Positions 26,228 through 35,697 of a stretch of 40,548 nt of DNA are shown here, piece after piece. Made by a program: the position numbers and the translations under genes. This DNA is from Shewanella hafniensis (GTDB lineage Bacteria > Pseudomonadota > Gammaproteobacteria > Enterobacterales > Shewanellaceae), in assembly GCF_019655335.1 (NCBI RefSeq), contig NZ_BPFD01000043.1:1-40548 (forward strand). The letters are read 5' to 3'. Under the pieces are notes generated by a model. The model was not told the origin of the DNA, did no database searches, and saw only the letters and a program-made list of their open reading frames with translations. Position 1 is the stretch's first letter. Every line of letters starts with the position of its first letter.

Positions 26228-28234
26228 GTGAAACTGATTTATACCGATTCATTGGTGGTAGGTGCCGGACTTGCTGGCTTAAGGGTCGCCATCGCGTCCA
26301 AAGAACGTGGACTCGATACCTTAGTCCTGTCACTCATTCCTGCAAAACGTTCCCACTCTGCAGCTGCCCAAGGCGGCATGCAGGCGAGCTTAGGCAATGC
26401 CGTAAAAGGCATGGGCGATGATGAAGACGTGCATTTTCAAGATACGGTAAAAGGTTCCGATTGGGGCTGCGATCAAGATGTCGCGCGGATGTTTGCTCAC
26501 TGTGCACCTAAGGCGGTGCGTGAATTGGCGACGTGGGGCGTACCTTGGTCGAGGGTGAGTGCTGGCCCAAGAGATGTGATCGTTAACGCGCAAAAAGTGA
26601 CGCTGCATGAGGCGCAGGAAGCCCATGGACTAATTAACGCCCGTGACTTTGGCGGCACAAAAAAATGGCGCACTTGCTATACGGCCGATGGTACGGGTCA
26701 TTCGCTGTTGTATGCCATGGATAATAAAGCGATTTCTATGGATATTCCCGTCCATGAACGTATCGAAGCGTTGGCACTTATTCACGATGGTAAGCGCTGC
26801 CATGGGGTAATCGCTCGCTGTTTGATAACCGGTGAACTGAGGGCTTATGTGGCTAAGTCCACCACCATCGCCACTGGTGGATATGGCCGAATTTATGAAG
26901 TGTCGACCAATGCGATTATCTGCGAAGGGATAGGCCAAGCGCTCGCGCTAGAAACCGGCGTTGCCACCCTTGGCAATATGGAAGCGGTACAATTCCATCC
27001 CACTGCTATCGTGCCCGTGGGCATTTTAACCACAGAAGGCTGCCGTGGAGATGGCGGTTTATTGCGTGATAAAGACGGTTACCGCTTTATGCCAGACTAT
27101 GAGTCCGATAAGAAAGAGTTGGCATCGCGGGATGTGGTATCACGCCGCATGACAGAGCACATACGTAAAGGTAAAGGCGTCGATAGCCCCTATGGGCCGC
27201 ATCTGTGGCTGGATATCACTCTGTTAGGTCGCAAACATATCGAAACCAACCTGCGTGAAGTGCAGGAAATTTGTGAAAACTTCCTCGGTATCGATCCCGC
27301 TAAAGATTGGATCCCAGTGCGCCCAACCCAGCATTATTCCATGGGTGGCATTCGAACCAATGCCACGGGTGAAAGTCCACAGCTTAAAGGTTTGTTCAGT
27401 GTCGGTGAGGCTGCCTGTTGGGATATGCATGGCTTTAACCGTTTAGGCGGTAATTCGTTGGCCGAAACCGTGGTTGGCGGCATGATTATCGGTAAATATG
27501 TCGCCGATTTTTGTGAGAACAATAGCCTTGAGATTGACACTCAGCTTGCAGAACGCTTTATGCAGCAGGTGCAGAGTGAAATTGATCTGCTGATCGAAGG
27601 TGATGGCCACGAGAGCGCCTTTGCCCTCAAACGTGAAATGCAGCGCATCATGATGGATTATGTGGGGATTTTCCGTAATGGCCCCGAGCTTGATAAGGCG
27701 GTCGCTGAACTTAAAGTGTTGCTGGAACGTTCTCGTAAACTCGGGCTTAAGTGTAAAAAACGTCACGCCAATCCTGAGCTGGTCGAAGCCCTGCGGGTCA
27801 AGCGTATGCTGAAAGTGGCGCTAACCGTAGCCTGCGGCGCCGCGGCGCGAACAGAGAGTCGCGGTGCCCATGCCCGTGAGGATTTTCCACAGCGTAATGA
27901 CCGTGATTGGCTAAATCGCACCTTGGCCAGTTGGCCCGATGCCGATGCGCTCGAACCTGTGCTGAATTACGAAGCGCTCGATGTGATGAAGATGGAACTC
28001 CCGCCGGGCTATCGTGGCTATGGCATCAACAACGCCATAGTGCATCCCGACACCGAAAAACGTGAGCAGCAGATTGCCAATATTTTAGCTGAGCTAGGTG
28101 AGGATGCGGACCGTTATCAACGGCAGCGGGCGCTTATGCCCTTTGAATTACCCGAAAGCTTACAGCCTAATAATGAACGTTTGAGTGATACCTTAAAAAG
28201 CCCATCTGCCAATGCGTTAGGAGAAAAATCATAA
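26228..28234 (+). CDS. frdA: Fumarate reductase/succinate dehydrogenase flavoprotein subunit
   Basis: 668 residues, closer to Wolinella FrdA (about 656) than E. coli FrdA (602). It has covalent FAD and interconverts fumarate and succinate at the membrane. [13 protein letters not shown] (10-22) is the FAD dinucleotide motif; His43 in [10 protein letters not shown] is the flavin-linked histidine. [31 protein letters not shown] and [13 protein letters not shown] are active-site landmarks. The start is GTG at 26228, with AAGGAG upstream. No Tat or Sec signal, so cytoplasmic side. The stop shares one base with frdB. The direction in vivo cannot be told from sequence. Confidence 0.94.
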   Translation: MKLIYTDSLVVGAGLAGLRVAIASKERGLDTLVLSLIPAKRSHSAAAQGGMQASLGNAVKGMGDDEDVHFQDTVKGSDWGCDQDVARMFAHCAPKAVRELATWGVPWSRVSAGPRDVIVNAQKVTLHEAQEAHGLINARDFGGTKKWRTCYTADGTGHSLLYAMDNKAISMDIPVHERIEALALIHDGKRCHGVIARCLITGELRAYVAKSTTIATGGYGRIYEVSTNAIICEGIGQALALETGVATLGNMEAVQFHPTAIVPVGILTTEGCRGDGGLLRDKDGYRFMPDYESDKKELASRDVVSRRMTEHIRKGKGVDSPYGPHLWLDITLLGRKHIETNLREVQEICENFLGIDPAKDWIPVRPTQHYSMGGIRTNATGESPQLKGLFSVGEAACWDMHGFNRLGGNSLAETVVGGMIIGKYVADFCENNSLEIDTQLAERFMQQVQSEIDLLIEGDGHESAFALKREMQRIMMDYVGIFRNGPELDKAVAELKVLLERSRKLGLKCKKRHANPELVEALRVKRMLKVALTVACGAAARTESRGAHAREDFPQRNDRDWLNRTLASWPDADALEPVLNYEALDVMKMELPPGYRGYGINNAIVHPDTEKREQQIANILAELGEDADRYQRQRALMPFELPESLQPNNERLSDTLKSPSANALGEKS

Positions 28235-28968
28235 TGAGCCAAGGTCGCCAGTTAACCTTTAATATCTTTCGTTATGATCCGCAGGAGCCAAACGATAAGC
28301 CGAAAATGGTGCGTTATCAGCTTACCGAAACGCCGGGGATGACGGTATTTATCGCCCTTAATAAACTCAGGGAAGAACAAGACACTTCATTGCAGTTCGA
28401 CTTTGTCTGTCGTGCTGGCATCTGTGGTAGCTGCGCTATGGTGATCAACGGTTTCCCGACGCTAGCTTGCCGCACCTTAACGGCCAAATACCCTAAGGGC
28501 GAAATCACCTTAATGCCGCTGCCAGGTTTTGAGTTGATTGGTGATCTCTCGGTTAATACTGGTAAGTTTATGCGGGAACTGGCCGAACGCTTAAAGCTGT
28601 GGTTACATCCAAAATCTAACGATATCAGCGTGCATCGACTTGAAGATCCTATGGATCCAGATGAAGCTGCGCGTTTGTATGAGCTAGAGCGCTGCGTTGA
28701 ATGTGGCGTGTGTGTTTCTGCCTGTGCGACTAAACAAATGCGTGAAACTTTTGTCGGCGCTGTGGGCATGATGAAAATAGCTCGTTTTGAGATGGACAGC
28801 CGTGACGCTCGTACTGCCGAGGATTTTTACCATGTGATTGGCAATCAGGATGGCGTGTTTGGCTGCATGACTTTACTCGGCTGCCAAGACAACTGTCCTA
28901 AGGATTTGCCACACATGCAGCAAATCGCGTATTTACGCCGCAAGATGGCCATGACTTTGATTCGATAA
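28234..28968 (+). CDS. frdB: Fumarate reductase/succinate dehydrogenase iron-sulfur subunit
   Basis: 244 residues (Wolinella 239). It carries electrons between FrdA and the haems. The [2Fe-2S] ligands are Cys59, Cys64, Cys67 and Cys79 (CRAGICGSC...C). [4Fe-4S] ligands are Cys154, Cys157 and Cys160 with Cys221; [3Fe-4S] ligands are Cys164, Cys211 and Cys217. All are present, so the chain should be functional. It is coupled to frdA by TAATG and preceded by AGGAG. A strong terminator ends the operon. Confidence 0.95.
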   Translation: MSQGRQLTFNIFRYDPQEPNDKPKMVRYQLTETPGMTVFIALNKLREEQDTSLQFDFVCRAGICGSCAMVINGFPTLACRTLTAKYPKGEITLMPLPGFELIGDLSVNTGKFMRELAERLKLWLHPKSNDISVHRLEDPMDPDEAARLYELERCVECGVCVSACATKQMRETFVGAVGMMKIARFEMDSRDARTAEDFYHVIGNQDGVFGCMTLLGCQDNCPKDLPHMQQIAYLRRKMAMTLIR

Positions 28969-28981
28969 GTGATAAATGATG

Positions 28982-29010
28982 AAAAGCGCCAATGTGTTTG
29001 GCGCTTTTTT
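28982..29010 (+). terminator. Rho-independent terminator of frdAB
   Basis: AAAAGCGCCAA / TTGGCGCTTTT perfect 11-bp stem with a TGTGT loop and T6. It lies 13 bases after the frdB stop and just before the stop of the convergent monooxygenase gene, which it may serve too. Confidence 0.93.
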
Positions 29011-29015
29011 GTTGA

Positions 29016-29300
29016 TTAGCAGGCGTAGCTTTTGTGAATGTCAGCTCGATTGATTATGTCTGCGGTTTGGGCGACAAATGCTTGAAAGTGCGTACTCGCC
29101 ATATGTTCATCCAATGCTGCTTGGGATTGCCAAATTTCGTACATCCAGAAGATATTTTCATCATCTAATGAGTGATGCAGTTTGTATTCGATGCAGCCTG
29201 CCTCGGTATGAGTGTCTGTCACGAGTTGCTTGAGTATCTTAAATAGCGTATCGCTTTGGCCTTGATTCGCTATGATTTGGGCAAATACTGTTATTTTCAT
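29016..29300 (-). CDS. Small ABM-domain monooxygenase (YgiN-like)
   Basis: 94 residues. A single antibiotic-biosynthesis-monooxygenase (ABM) ferredoxin-like domain: FAQIIANQGQSDTLFKIL, EAGCIEYKLHHSLDD, FWMYEIWQSQAALDEHMAS and HFQAFV are the family landmarks. Members such as YgiN act on quinols or aromatic substrates without a metal or flavin, normally as dimers. The substrate here is unknown. Its ATG overlaps the stop of the upstream oxidoreductase by four bases, suggesting the two work on related (quinone-type) substrates. Confidence 0.85.
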   Translation of the reverse strand: MKITVFAQIIANQGQSDTLFKILKQLVTDTHTEAGCIEYKLHHSLDDENIFWMYEIWQSQAALDEHMASTHFQAFVAQTADIINRADIHKSYAC

Positions 29301-30319
29301 TGGTTAAAACCTTCTAAAACAATTTTACCGATCGCTTTGCCAGACTCTATCTGAGCGTGAGCTTTGATTAAATTTTGGGCATTAATGGTGCCGTAGTGTT
29401 CACCGAACGTACTCTGTAACTCGCCTGTATCGATAAGGGCGCTTAAGCGGTTGAGTAAGTGATGTTGCGCTACCATATCCTCGGTTTGATAAAGACTACG
29501 GGTAAACATCAGTTCCCAGTGTAAGGATAAGCTTTTACGCTTAAGTTTCATCACATCTAATGGCCCCTTAGGATCGTCGATTAGTGCTAGTTTTCCTTGT
29601 GGCTTAAGCACTTGTACTATTTCATCAAAATGCTGATCGGTTTGGGTTAAGCTAATCACATGGGTCACATCAGTAATGCCAATATTGGCAAGTTCCTGCG
29701 AAAGTGGCTTGGTGTGGTCGATAACAGCATCGGCACCAAGCTTATGCACCCAAGCGGCGGATTCTGGACGAGATGCAGTGCCTATCACTTCTGCACCTGT
29801 GAGTTTTACTGCAAGCTGAGTGATGATTGAACCCACACCGCCGGCCGCACCGATAATTAAAATACGGGCGTCAGTTGCCGAACCATCTTGGGGTAAAGCT
29901 AAACGGTCGAATAAAATCTCCCATGCTGTAATCCCCGTTAAAGGTAATGCCGCGGCTTGGGCATAGGTTAGACTCTTAGGTTTATGGCCGACAATTCGTT
30001 CATCAACCAATTGATATTCTGCATAACTTCCGCTGCGACTAATATCGCCCGCGTACCACACTTCATCACCGACCTTGAAAAGGCTGACGTTTTCGCCAAC
30101 GGCTTTGACGACACCGACCGCATCCCAGCCGATAATTTTGTATTCGCCTGCAGGTGCAGAGCTAGATGCACGGATTTTTGTATCAACCGGATTGACAGAA
30201 ATGGCTTTGACTTCCACCAAGAGGTCAAAACCCGTTGCCGTCGGTTCGGCTAACGTGATGTTTTCTAATGCATTGGGTGCTGTGATTGCACCTGCAGTTC
30301 GGTAACCAATGGCTTTCAT
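29297..30319 (-). CDS. Zinc-type alcohol dehydrogenase-like / quinone oxidoreductase family protein
   Basis: 340 residues, medium-chain dehydrogenase/reductase. GroES-like N-terminal domain (VEVKAISVNPVDTKIR, 35-50; GWDAVGVV, 64-71) and a Rossmann domain with IIGAAGGVGSIITQLA (155-170). The catalytic zinc cysteines and histidine of true alcohol dehydrogenases are not seen, so an NADPH quinone/enone reductase is more likely. Preceded by AGAGGAA. It forms a two-gene unit with the ABM gene and is divergent from a LysR regulator. Confidence 0.88.
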   Translation of the reverse strand: MKAIGYRTAGAITAPNALENITLAEPTATGFDLLVEVKAISVNPVDTKIRASSSAPAGEYKIIGWDAVGVVKAVGENVSLFKVGDEVWYAGDISRSGSYAEYQLVDERIVGHKPKSLTYAQAAALPLTGITAWEILFDRLALPQDGSATDARILIIGAAGGVGSIITQLAVKLTGAEVIGTASRPESAAWVHKLGADAVIDHTKPLSQELANIGITDVTHVISLTQTDQHFDEIVQVLKPQGKLALIDDPKGPLDVMKLKRKSLSLHWELMFTRSLYQTEDMVAQHHLLNRLSALIDTGELQSTFGEHYGTINAQNLIKAHAQIESGKAIGKIVLEGFNQ

Positions 30320-30327
30320 GTTAATTC

Positions 30328-30369
30328 CTCTGAGTGTACTGGCTTGAGTCTATTTGCTTGAGTCTACTT
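30328..30369. repeat. Phased 14-bp repeats in the oxidoreductase/LysR divergent promoter
   Basis: GCTTGAGTCTATTT (30342-30355) and GCTTGAGTCTACTT (30356-30369) are adjacent; a weaker copy with TGAGTGTACT precedes at 30328-30341. The core TGAGTSTAYT recurs every 14 bases at 30331, 30345 and 30359. A natural place for the LysR protein, but this is inference. Confidence 0.65.
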
Positions 30370-30453
30370 GTATCGAGTAGCCATTGTGTGGAATATTAGC
30401 CAAGAGATAAACAGGGTAAAGTTTGTAATTTTTTCAAAGGATTTTTGATAATC

Positions 30454-31380
30454 ATGTTGATTAATGATTTAGCTTTGTTCGTGCGAGTCGCTGATTGCGG
30501 CAATATATCTGCCGCAGCAGCCGAGATGGATATCTCCGCCGCTTCTGCCAGCGCTGCAATAAAACGGCTTGAGAAACAGCTTGATACTAGTTTATTTATC
30601 CGCACGACACGCAGCTTACGTTTGACTGTGCAAGGTGAACGTTATCTTATTCATTGCCGACGTGCGCTAAGCGATTTAGCGCTTGGCGAACAGGCTATCG
30701 CCAGTGATAAAGGTAAAATATCCGGCACCTTAAGCCTGTCGGTTTCTTCAGACTTTGGTCGTAATCTATTTGTGCCTTGGCTCGATGAATTTTTGCTCGA
30801 TTTCCCGCAGCTGCAAGTGCGTTTACACCTTGGCGACAACATCAGCAGTTTTTACCACGATAAAATTGATGTCGCAGTGCGTTACGGCAAACCGCAGGAC
30901 TCAAACCAAGTGGCATTTCCGCTCTGCAGTGTTGACCGTGTCCTGTGCGCCTCGCCAGAATATCTGGCCGAGTTTGGTGTACCTGATTCACTAGAACAAT
31001 TAGTTGAGCATAATTGCTTGTTTTATAAGTTAGATGAGCGAACGCACGATCAATGGCAATTTAGGCGTGATGGCCAAGAATTCAAAGTGCGTGTCACGGG
31101 CAATCGTAGTGCTAACGATGCGGAAATTGCTCGCCGTTGGGCTGTGGCTGGTAAAGGGTTGGTCTTTAAGTCGAGTCTAGATCTGGCCGATGACTTAATC
31201 TCAGGGCGATTAGTGCGTTTGTTGCCTGAGTATCAAGGTGAGCCCGTCGATTTGTATTTAGTGTGTCCAGGGCGCGAGCATGTCACGCCTGTCGTGCTCT
31301 TACTGCGGGAAATGCTCCGGCAGCGAACACAGGCTTTGAGTAAAAACTTGAGTAAAATATTAGCAGTGAAAAAATCTTAG
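30454..31380 (+). CDS. LysR-family transcriptional regulator
   Basis: 308 residues from the ATG at 30454. N-terminal winged helix (LALFVRVADCGNISAAAAEMDISAASASAAIKRLEKQL, given here by its ends: residues 6-44), then the periplasmic-binding-protein-like effector domain (GTLSLSVSSDFGRNLFVP; VRYGKPQDSN; LVEHNCLFYKL). AAAGGA lies 12 bases before this ATG; a TTG at 30445 is too close to it. Divergent from the oxidoreductase/ABM pair, so it probably controls them. Effector unknown. Confidence 0.9.
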   Translation: MLINDLALFVRVADCGNISAAAAEMDISAASASAAIKRLEKQLDTSLFIRTTRSLRLTVQGERYLIHCRRALSDLALGEQAIASDKGKISGTLSLSVSSDFGRNLFVPWLDEFLLDFPQLQVRLHLGDNISSFYHDKIDVAVRYGKPQDSNQVAFPLCSVDRVLCASPEYLAEFGVPDSLEQLVEHNCLFYKLDERTHDQWQFRRDGQEFKVRVTGNRSANDAEIARRWAVAGKGLVFKSSLDLADDLISGRLVRLLPEYQGEPVDLYLVCPGREHVTPVVLLLREMLRQRTQALSKNLSKILAVKKS

Positions 31381-31385
31381 ATAAC

Positions 31386-31410
31386 AAAAAAGCCGCATAA
31401 TGCGGCTTTT
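31386..31410. terminator. Bidirectional terminator between lysR-type gene and rho
   Basis: AAAAGCCGCA / TGCGGCTTTT with a TAA loop. T tract on both strands (TTTT on plus; TTTTTT on minus), serving both convergent genes. Confidence 0.92.
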
Positions 31411-31435
31411 AGTTTAGAGACTCACTGAGTGAGAT

Positions 31436-32701
31436 TTAAGACTTAGTGCGTTTCATGGCGGTAAAGAACTCTTCGTTAGTCTTGGTCATCGCCAATTTAT
31501 CGATTAAGAATTCCATTGCGCTGACTTCATCCATAGGATTGAGGATCTTACGCAGGATCCACATTTTTTGCAGTTCTTCTTGAGTCGTGAGTTTTTCTTC
31601 ACGACGGGTACCGCTGCGGTTGAAGTCAATGGCTGGGAACACACGCTTTTCTGCCGCTTTACGTGACAAATGTAGCTCTTGGTTACCTGTACCTTTAAAT
31701 TCTTCGTAGATCACTTCGTCCATCTTAGAACCGGTATCAACCAAAGCAGTGGCGATAATGGTCAAGCTGCCGCCGTGTTCGATGTTACGTGCCGCACCGA
31801 AGAAGCGTTTTGGACGGTGCAGGGCGTTCGCATCCACACCACCAGTTAACACTTTGCCCGATGACGGGATAACAGTGTTATAAGCACGGGCTAAACGGGT
31901 GATTGAGTCGAGTAGAATAACCACGTCTTTCTTGTGCTCAACCAAGCGTTTTGCTTTTTCAATCACCATTTCGGCAACTTGAACGTGGCGGCTGGCTGGC
32001 TCATCGAAGGTTGATGCGATAACTTCGCCTTTAACGAGGCGCTGCATCTCAGTTACTTCTTCTGGGCGTTCGTCGATCAGTAATACCATCAACACCACTT
32101 CTGGGTTGTTGTAGCTGATGCTTTGAGCAATACCTTGAAGTAATAGCGTTTTACCAGCTTTTGGTGGTGCAACGATCAAACCACGTTGACCTTTACCAAT
32201 TGGTGAGCATAAATCCAGAATACGCGCGGTAATATCTTCAGTTGAGCCGTTGCCGCGCTCCATACGCATACGTTCTTCTGCGTGGAGTGGGGTTAAGTTT
32301 TCAAAGAGGATTTTATTACGGGAGTTTTCTGGTTTATCGAAGTTAACTTCGTTGACTTTCAATAGAGCAAAATAACGCTCGCCTTCTTTTGGTGGGCGAA
32401 TTTTACCAAAAATGGTATCACCCGTTCGCATGTTGAAGCGGCGAATTTGGCTTGGTGAGACATAGATGTCATCTGGACCAGCTAAATAAGAACCGTCTGA
32501 GCTGCGTAAGAAGCCGAAACCGTCTTGGAGTATTTCTAATACCCCACCACCGAAAATGTCTTCTCCACTTTTTGCGTGGGCTTTAAGGATTGAGAAAATA
32601 ATGTCCTGCTTGCGAGCGCGGGCCATATTTTCGAGCTTCATATTTTCAGCTAGCGAGACTAGGTCAGAAATCGGCGTGTCTTTTAATTCAGTTAAGTTCA
32701 T
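31436..32701 (-). CDS. rho: Transcription termination factor Rho
   Basis: 421 residues (E. coli 419). Hexameric RNA-dependent ATPase. RNA-binding N-terminal domain with GFGFLRS (61-67) and [10 protein letters not shown] (80-89); Walker A APPKAGKT (178-185); [14 protein letters not shown]-loop and R-loop regions near the end. The start ATG follows ACCCCCAAA and no Shine-Dalgarno sequence is apparent. It lies 209 bases after trxA, as in E. coli, where rho is autoregulated by termination in its leader. Confidence 0.98.
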   Translation of the reverse strand: MNLTELKDTPISDLVSLAENMKLENMARARKQDIIFSILKAHAKSGEDIFGGGVLEILQDGFGFLRSSDGSYLAGPDDIYVSPSQIRRFNMRTGDTIFGKIRPPKEGERYFALLKVNEVNFDKPENSRNKILFENLTPLHAEERMRMERGNGSTEDITARILDLCSPIGKGQRGLIVAPPKAGKTLLLQGIAQSISYNNPEVVLMVLLIDERPEEVTEMQRLVKGEVIASTFDEPASRHVQVAEMVIEKAKRLVEHKKDVVILLDSITRLARAYNTVIPSSGKVLTGGVDANALHRPKRFFGAARNIEHGGSLTIIATALVDTGSKMDEVIYEEFKGTGNQELHLSRKAAEKRVFPAIDFNRSGTRREEKLTTQEELQKMWILRKILNPMDEVSAMEFLIDKLAMTKTNEEFFTAMKRTKS

Positions 32702-32856
32702 TTTGGGGGTCTTGTGTTACGCGACAAAGCTTACCGCGATCAATCAGTAAGGATGTAATTCAGGATAGTGATTGACGAGCGAGAAGAGGTTATTAGAAAG
32801 AATCTGGTTATTAAAGTAGCACTAACAAAGCGGGGCGTCCAGAAATTTAGGGAAAT

Positions 32857-32888
32857 TCCGGCACAATTAATTTATAGCTTGTGCCGGA
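32857..32888 (-). terminator. Hairpin between trxA and rho
   Basis: TCCGGCACAA / TTGTGCCGGA, a perfect 10-bp stem with a 12-base AT-rich loop, 22 bases after the trxA stop. The following ATTTCCCTAAATTT is only weakly T-rich, so read-through into rho is expected; partial terminator or processing site. Confidence 0.5.
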
Positions 32889-32910
32889 GGTCACTCATTA
32901 CGACATCAAA

Positions 32911-33237
32911 TTAGATTTGCGCGTCGATAAACTCTTTTAATTGCGTTTTTGATAGCGCACCAACTTTAGTTGCGGCTAATTCGCCGTTCTTGAATAACAG
33001 TAAAGTTGGGATGCCACGAACGCCATATTTCGCTGGAGAAACATTGTTTTGGTCAACGTTTAATTTAGCGATAGTTACGCGGCCTGCATATTCTTCAGAC
33101 ACATCGTCTAAAATTGGAGCGATCATTTTACAAGGGCCACACCACTCGGCCCAGAAGTCTACCAATACTGGTAAATCAGACTTTAATACGTCGTTTTCGA
33201 AGCTGTCGTCGCTCAGGTATATAATTTTATCGCTCAT
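32911..33237 (-). CDS. trxA: Thioredoxin 1
   Basis: 108 residues (E. coli 109). Cytosolic disulfide reductase. Active site WCGPC with Cys33 and Cys36, and cis-proline in [10 protein letters not shown]. The ATG at 33237 follows GGAG by six bases and gives [13 protein letters not shown], as in E. coli; an upstream in-frame start at 33261 would add eight residues. Divergent from rhlB, followed by rho. Confidence 0.98.
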   Translation of the reverse strand: MSDKIIYLSDDSFENDVLKSDLPVLVDFWAEWCGPCKMIAPILDDVSEEYAGRVTIAKLNVDQNNVSPAKYGVRGIPTLLLFKNGELAATKVGALSKTQLKEFIDAQI

Positions 33238-33389
33238 GATGTTCTCCAGTTTGGGTGCCATTGCTGGTTTGTTAATGGCTTACCATGTATATTGGGGCTG
33301 AAAAATAGCTTTTCAAGTTACCTTTTTACAATGTGGCTATTTCAAACGATCGAGTATCTTATTGCAACCTCAACAGGTAAGCTTGCGCT

Positions 33390-34706
33390 ATGAGCGAAAC
33401 ACATCTATCTACCCAAAGGTTTGCCGACCTACCTCTACATCCTGAGGTTAAACAGGCCCTTGCCGAGAATGGCTTCGAGTTTTGTACGCCGATCCAGGCG
33501 TTATCATTGCCAGTATTACTTCAATCAAAGGATATTGCAGGCCAAGCTCAAACGGGCACAGGTAAGACAATGGCCTTCTTGGTTGCTACTTTTAATCATT
33601 TATTATCGACTCCGATACCTGAAGGTCGACTGATTAATCAGCCCCGCGCCATCATTATGGCTCCAACTCGTGAGCTGGCGATTCAGATTGCTAAAGACGC
33701 CATTTTACTTGCTAGGCATACTCGCTTGAAGGTGGGTATTGTTTATGGCGGCGAAAGTTACGACATTCAGCGTAAAGTATTAGATCAAGGTGTTGATATC
33801 TTGATTGGTACTACGGGTCGAATTATCGACTACGTTCGCCAAGGTATTATTGGCTTGAATTCAATTCAGGCAGTGGTATTAGATGAAGCCGATCGTATGT
33901 TCGATCTAGGTTTTATCAAAGATATCCGCTTCTTGTTTAGACGTATGCCTGAGGCAAATCAACGTCTTAATATGCTATTTTCGGCAACCTTGTCGATGAA
34001 AGTACAAGAGCTGGCTTATGATCATATGAACGAGCCGGTTAAAGTCGAAATCGCCCCCGAAGAAAAAACCTCTAAAAACATCAAAGAAGAAATCTTCTAT
34101 CCTTCGCAAGAAGAGAAGATGCGTTTGCTGCTGACCTTAATTGAAGAAGATTGGCCAGAAAAAGCCATCGTTTTCTCTAACACTAAGCACAGCTGTGAAA
34201 CGCTTTGGTCTTGGCTTGAAGGTGATGGACATCGCGTAGGTTTGTTAACGGGTGATGTGCCACAGAAAAAACGTATTCGTATCCTTGAGCAGTTTACCAG
34301 TGGTGAGTTAGATATATTAGTTGCTACCGATGTCGCGGCTCGTGGTTTACATATTTCTGACGTTTCACACGTGTATAACTATGATTTACCTGATGATTGT
34401 GAAGATTATGTTCACCGAATCGGTCGTACGGGTCGTGCGGGTAATAAGGGCATGTCGATAAGCTTTGCCTGTGAAGAGTACGCGCTAAACTTGCCAGCAA
34501 TCGAAAGCTATATTAATCATTCGATTCCAGTGAGTAATTACGACAGTGAAGCTTTATTGGCCGATATTCCAACGCCAGCGAAGATCCACCGTAAACACCC
34601 GAGCGGCACTCGAAACCTGCGTGATCGTACAGGTGCAAGCCGAACTGGTGCGCAACGCAGTGGTGCTCGCCCTCCTCGTCATGATAGGACACGTAGACAT
34701 TCGTAA
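33390..34706 (+). CDS. rhlB: ATP-dependent RNA helicase RhlB
   Basis: 438 residues (E. coli 421). DEAD-box helicase of the RNA degradosome. Q motif [11 protein letters not shown] (31-41), AQTGTGKT (53-60), APTRELA (91-97), DEAD (165-168), SAT (198-200), and [10 protein letters not shown] near 350-360. The C-terminal 40 residues are rich in Arg, Gly and Thr, the RNA-binding tail. Divergent from trxA and directly abutting the gppA-like gene. Confidence 0.97.
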   Translation: MSETHLSTQRFADLPLHPEVKQALAENGFEFCTPIQALSLPVLLQSKDIAGQAQTGTGKTMAFLVATFNHLLSTPIPEGRLINQPRAIIMAPTRELAIQIAKDAILLARHTRLKVGIVYGGESYDIQRKVLDQGVDILIGTTGRIIDYVRQGIIGLNSIQAVVLDEADRMFDLGFIKDIRFLFRRMPEANQRLNMLFSATLSMKVQELAYDHMNEPVKVEIAPEEKTSKNIKEEIFYPSQEEKMRLLLTLIEEDWPEKAIVFSNTKHSCETLWSWLEGDGHRVGLLTGDVPQKKRIRILEQFTSGELDILVATDVAARGLHISDVSHVYNYDLPDDCEDYVHRIGRTGRAGNKGMSISFACEEYALNLPAIESYINHSIPVSNYDSEALLADIPTPAKIHRKHPSGTRNLRDRTGASRTGAQRSGARPPRHDRTRRHS

Positions 34707-35633
34707 ATGCCAACACCCGCTTATGCCGCTATAACATTAGGCTCAAATAGTTTTAATATGCTGATCGCCAAAACGCGTGGGGGTCAGCCACATATTATTG
34801 CGAAATATAAACGCAAGGTGAGACTTGCCGAAGGCATAGGCGACGATGGCAACTTAAGCCATGACGTGATGCAGCGCGGCCTCGACTGTTTGAGTATGTT
34901 TGCCCAAATGTTGGTGCAACATAAGATTGAAGCACATCATGTGGCTGTGATTGCTACCGCAACCCTTCGCAGTATCAGCAATGCCGATGAGTTTAATCGG
35001 CGTGCATTGCCGCTCTTAGGTCATCCAATTGAAATCATTTCAGGCATGCGTGAAGCTGAGTTTATCTATCAAGGTATGGTGGCGACCACCTGTGGTCAAG
35101 GCCGCCGTTTAGTGATAGATATCGGCGGGGCGAGTACTGAGTTTATTATCGGTGATGGGCATCAAGTGTTGTTCAAAACCAGTTTGCCTTTCGGTAGCGT
35201 GACTTATAATCGCCAATTTTTTAGTAGCTTGCCGCTGCAACAGTTAGATTTCGATGATGCCAAGCAGCAAGTGCTAACCGCATTAGCTGAGCATAGACAA
35301 ACCCTACGCGATCTCGGTTGGCATTGTGTTGTTGGTGCCTCTGGCGCGGTACAATCTGTGGTTGAAGTCCTGCTTCACCGTGGCTTATCTGAAACGATAA
35401 CGCTCGATGTGCTCACTCAGCTGAAGGCTGAAATTCTCGCACAAGAAGACATTAGCTTAACGGGGATCGCTGGACTTTGTAGCGAGCGGGCACCGACTTT
35501 TGCAGCGGGTGTCGCTATTTTGTTGGCTTTGTTTGAGTTGCTGGGGATCGAGCATTTAGCCTTATCTGGCGGCGCGTTACGTGAAGGCGTTTTAGTGATG
35601 CTCGCGCAGCGAATTATTGACGAAGCGAGCTAA
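34707..35633 (+). CDS. gppA: Ppx/GppA-type phosphatase, catalytic domain only
   Basis: 308 residues, against about 500 for E. coli GppA and Ppx. It contains the actin-like ASKHA domain: ITLGSNSFNMLI (9-20), ATATLRSISNADEF (83-96), DIGGASTEFIIG (138-149), and LSGGALREGV near 285-294. The C-terminal HD-like and helical domains are absent and the frame ends cleanly, so it is a short family member and not visibly broken. The substrate is pppGpp or polyphosphate by family. It starts at the base after the rhlB stop, an rhlB-gppA order also found in E. coli. Confidence 0.87.
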   Translation: MPTPAYAAITLGSNSFNMLIAKTRGGQPHIIAKYKRKVRLAEGIGDDGNLSHDVMQRGLDCLSMFAQMLVQHKIEAHHVAVIATATLRSISNADEFNRRALPLLGHPIEIISGMREAEFIYQGMVATTCGQGRRLVIDIGGASTEFIIGDGHQVLFKTSLPFGSVTYNRQFFSSLPLQQLDFDDAKQQVLTALAEHRQTLRDLGWHCVVGASGAVQSVVEVLLHRGLSETITLDVLTQLKAEILAQEDISLTGIAGLCSERAPTFAAGVAILLALFELLGIEHLALSGGALREGVLVMLAQRIIDEAS

Positions 35634-35657
35634 GCTTTCTTTGAATGGATAAAAACC

Positions 35658-35678
35658 AAAGGCCGCTATGCGGCCTTT
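35658..35678. terminator. Bidirectional terminator between gppA-like and thioredoxin-like genes
   Basis: AAAGGCCGC / GCGGCCTTT with a TAT loop, followed on plus by ATTGTTTGT and on minus by GGTTTTTATCC. It lies between two convergent stops at 35633 and 35698. Confidence 0.88.
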
Positions 35679-35697
35679 ATTGTTTGTACTGCGTCAC

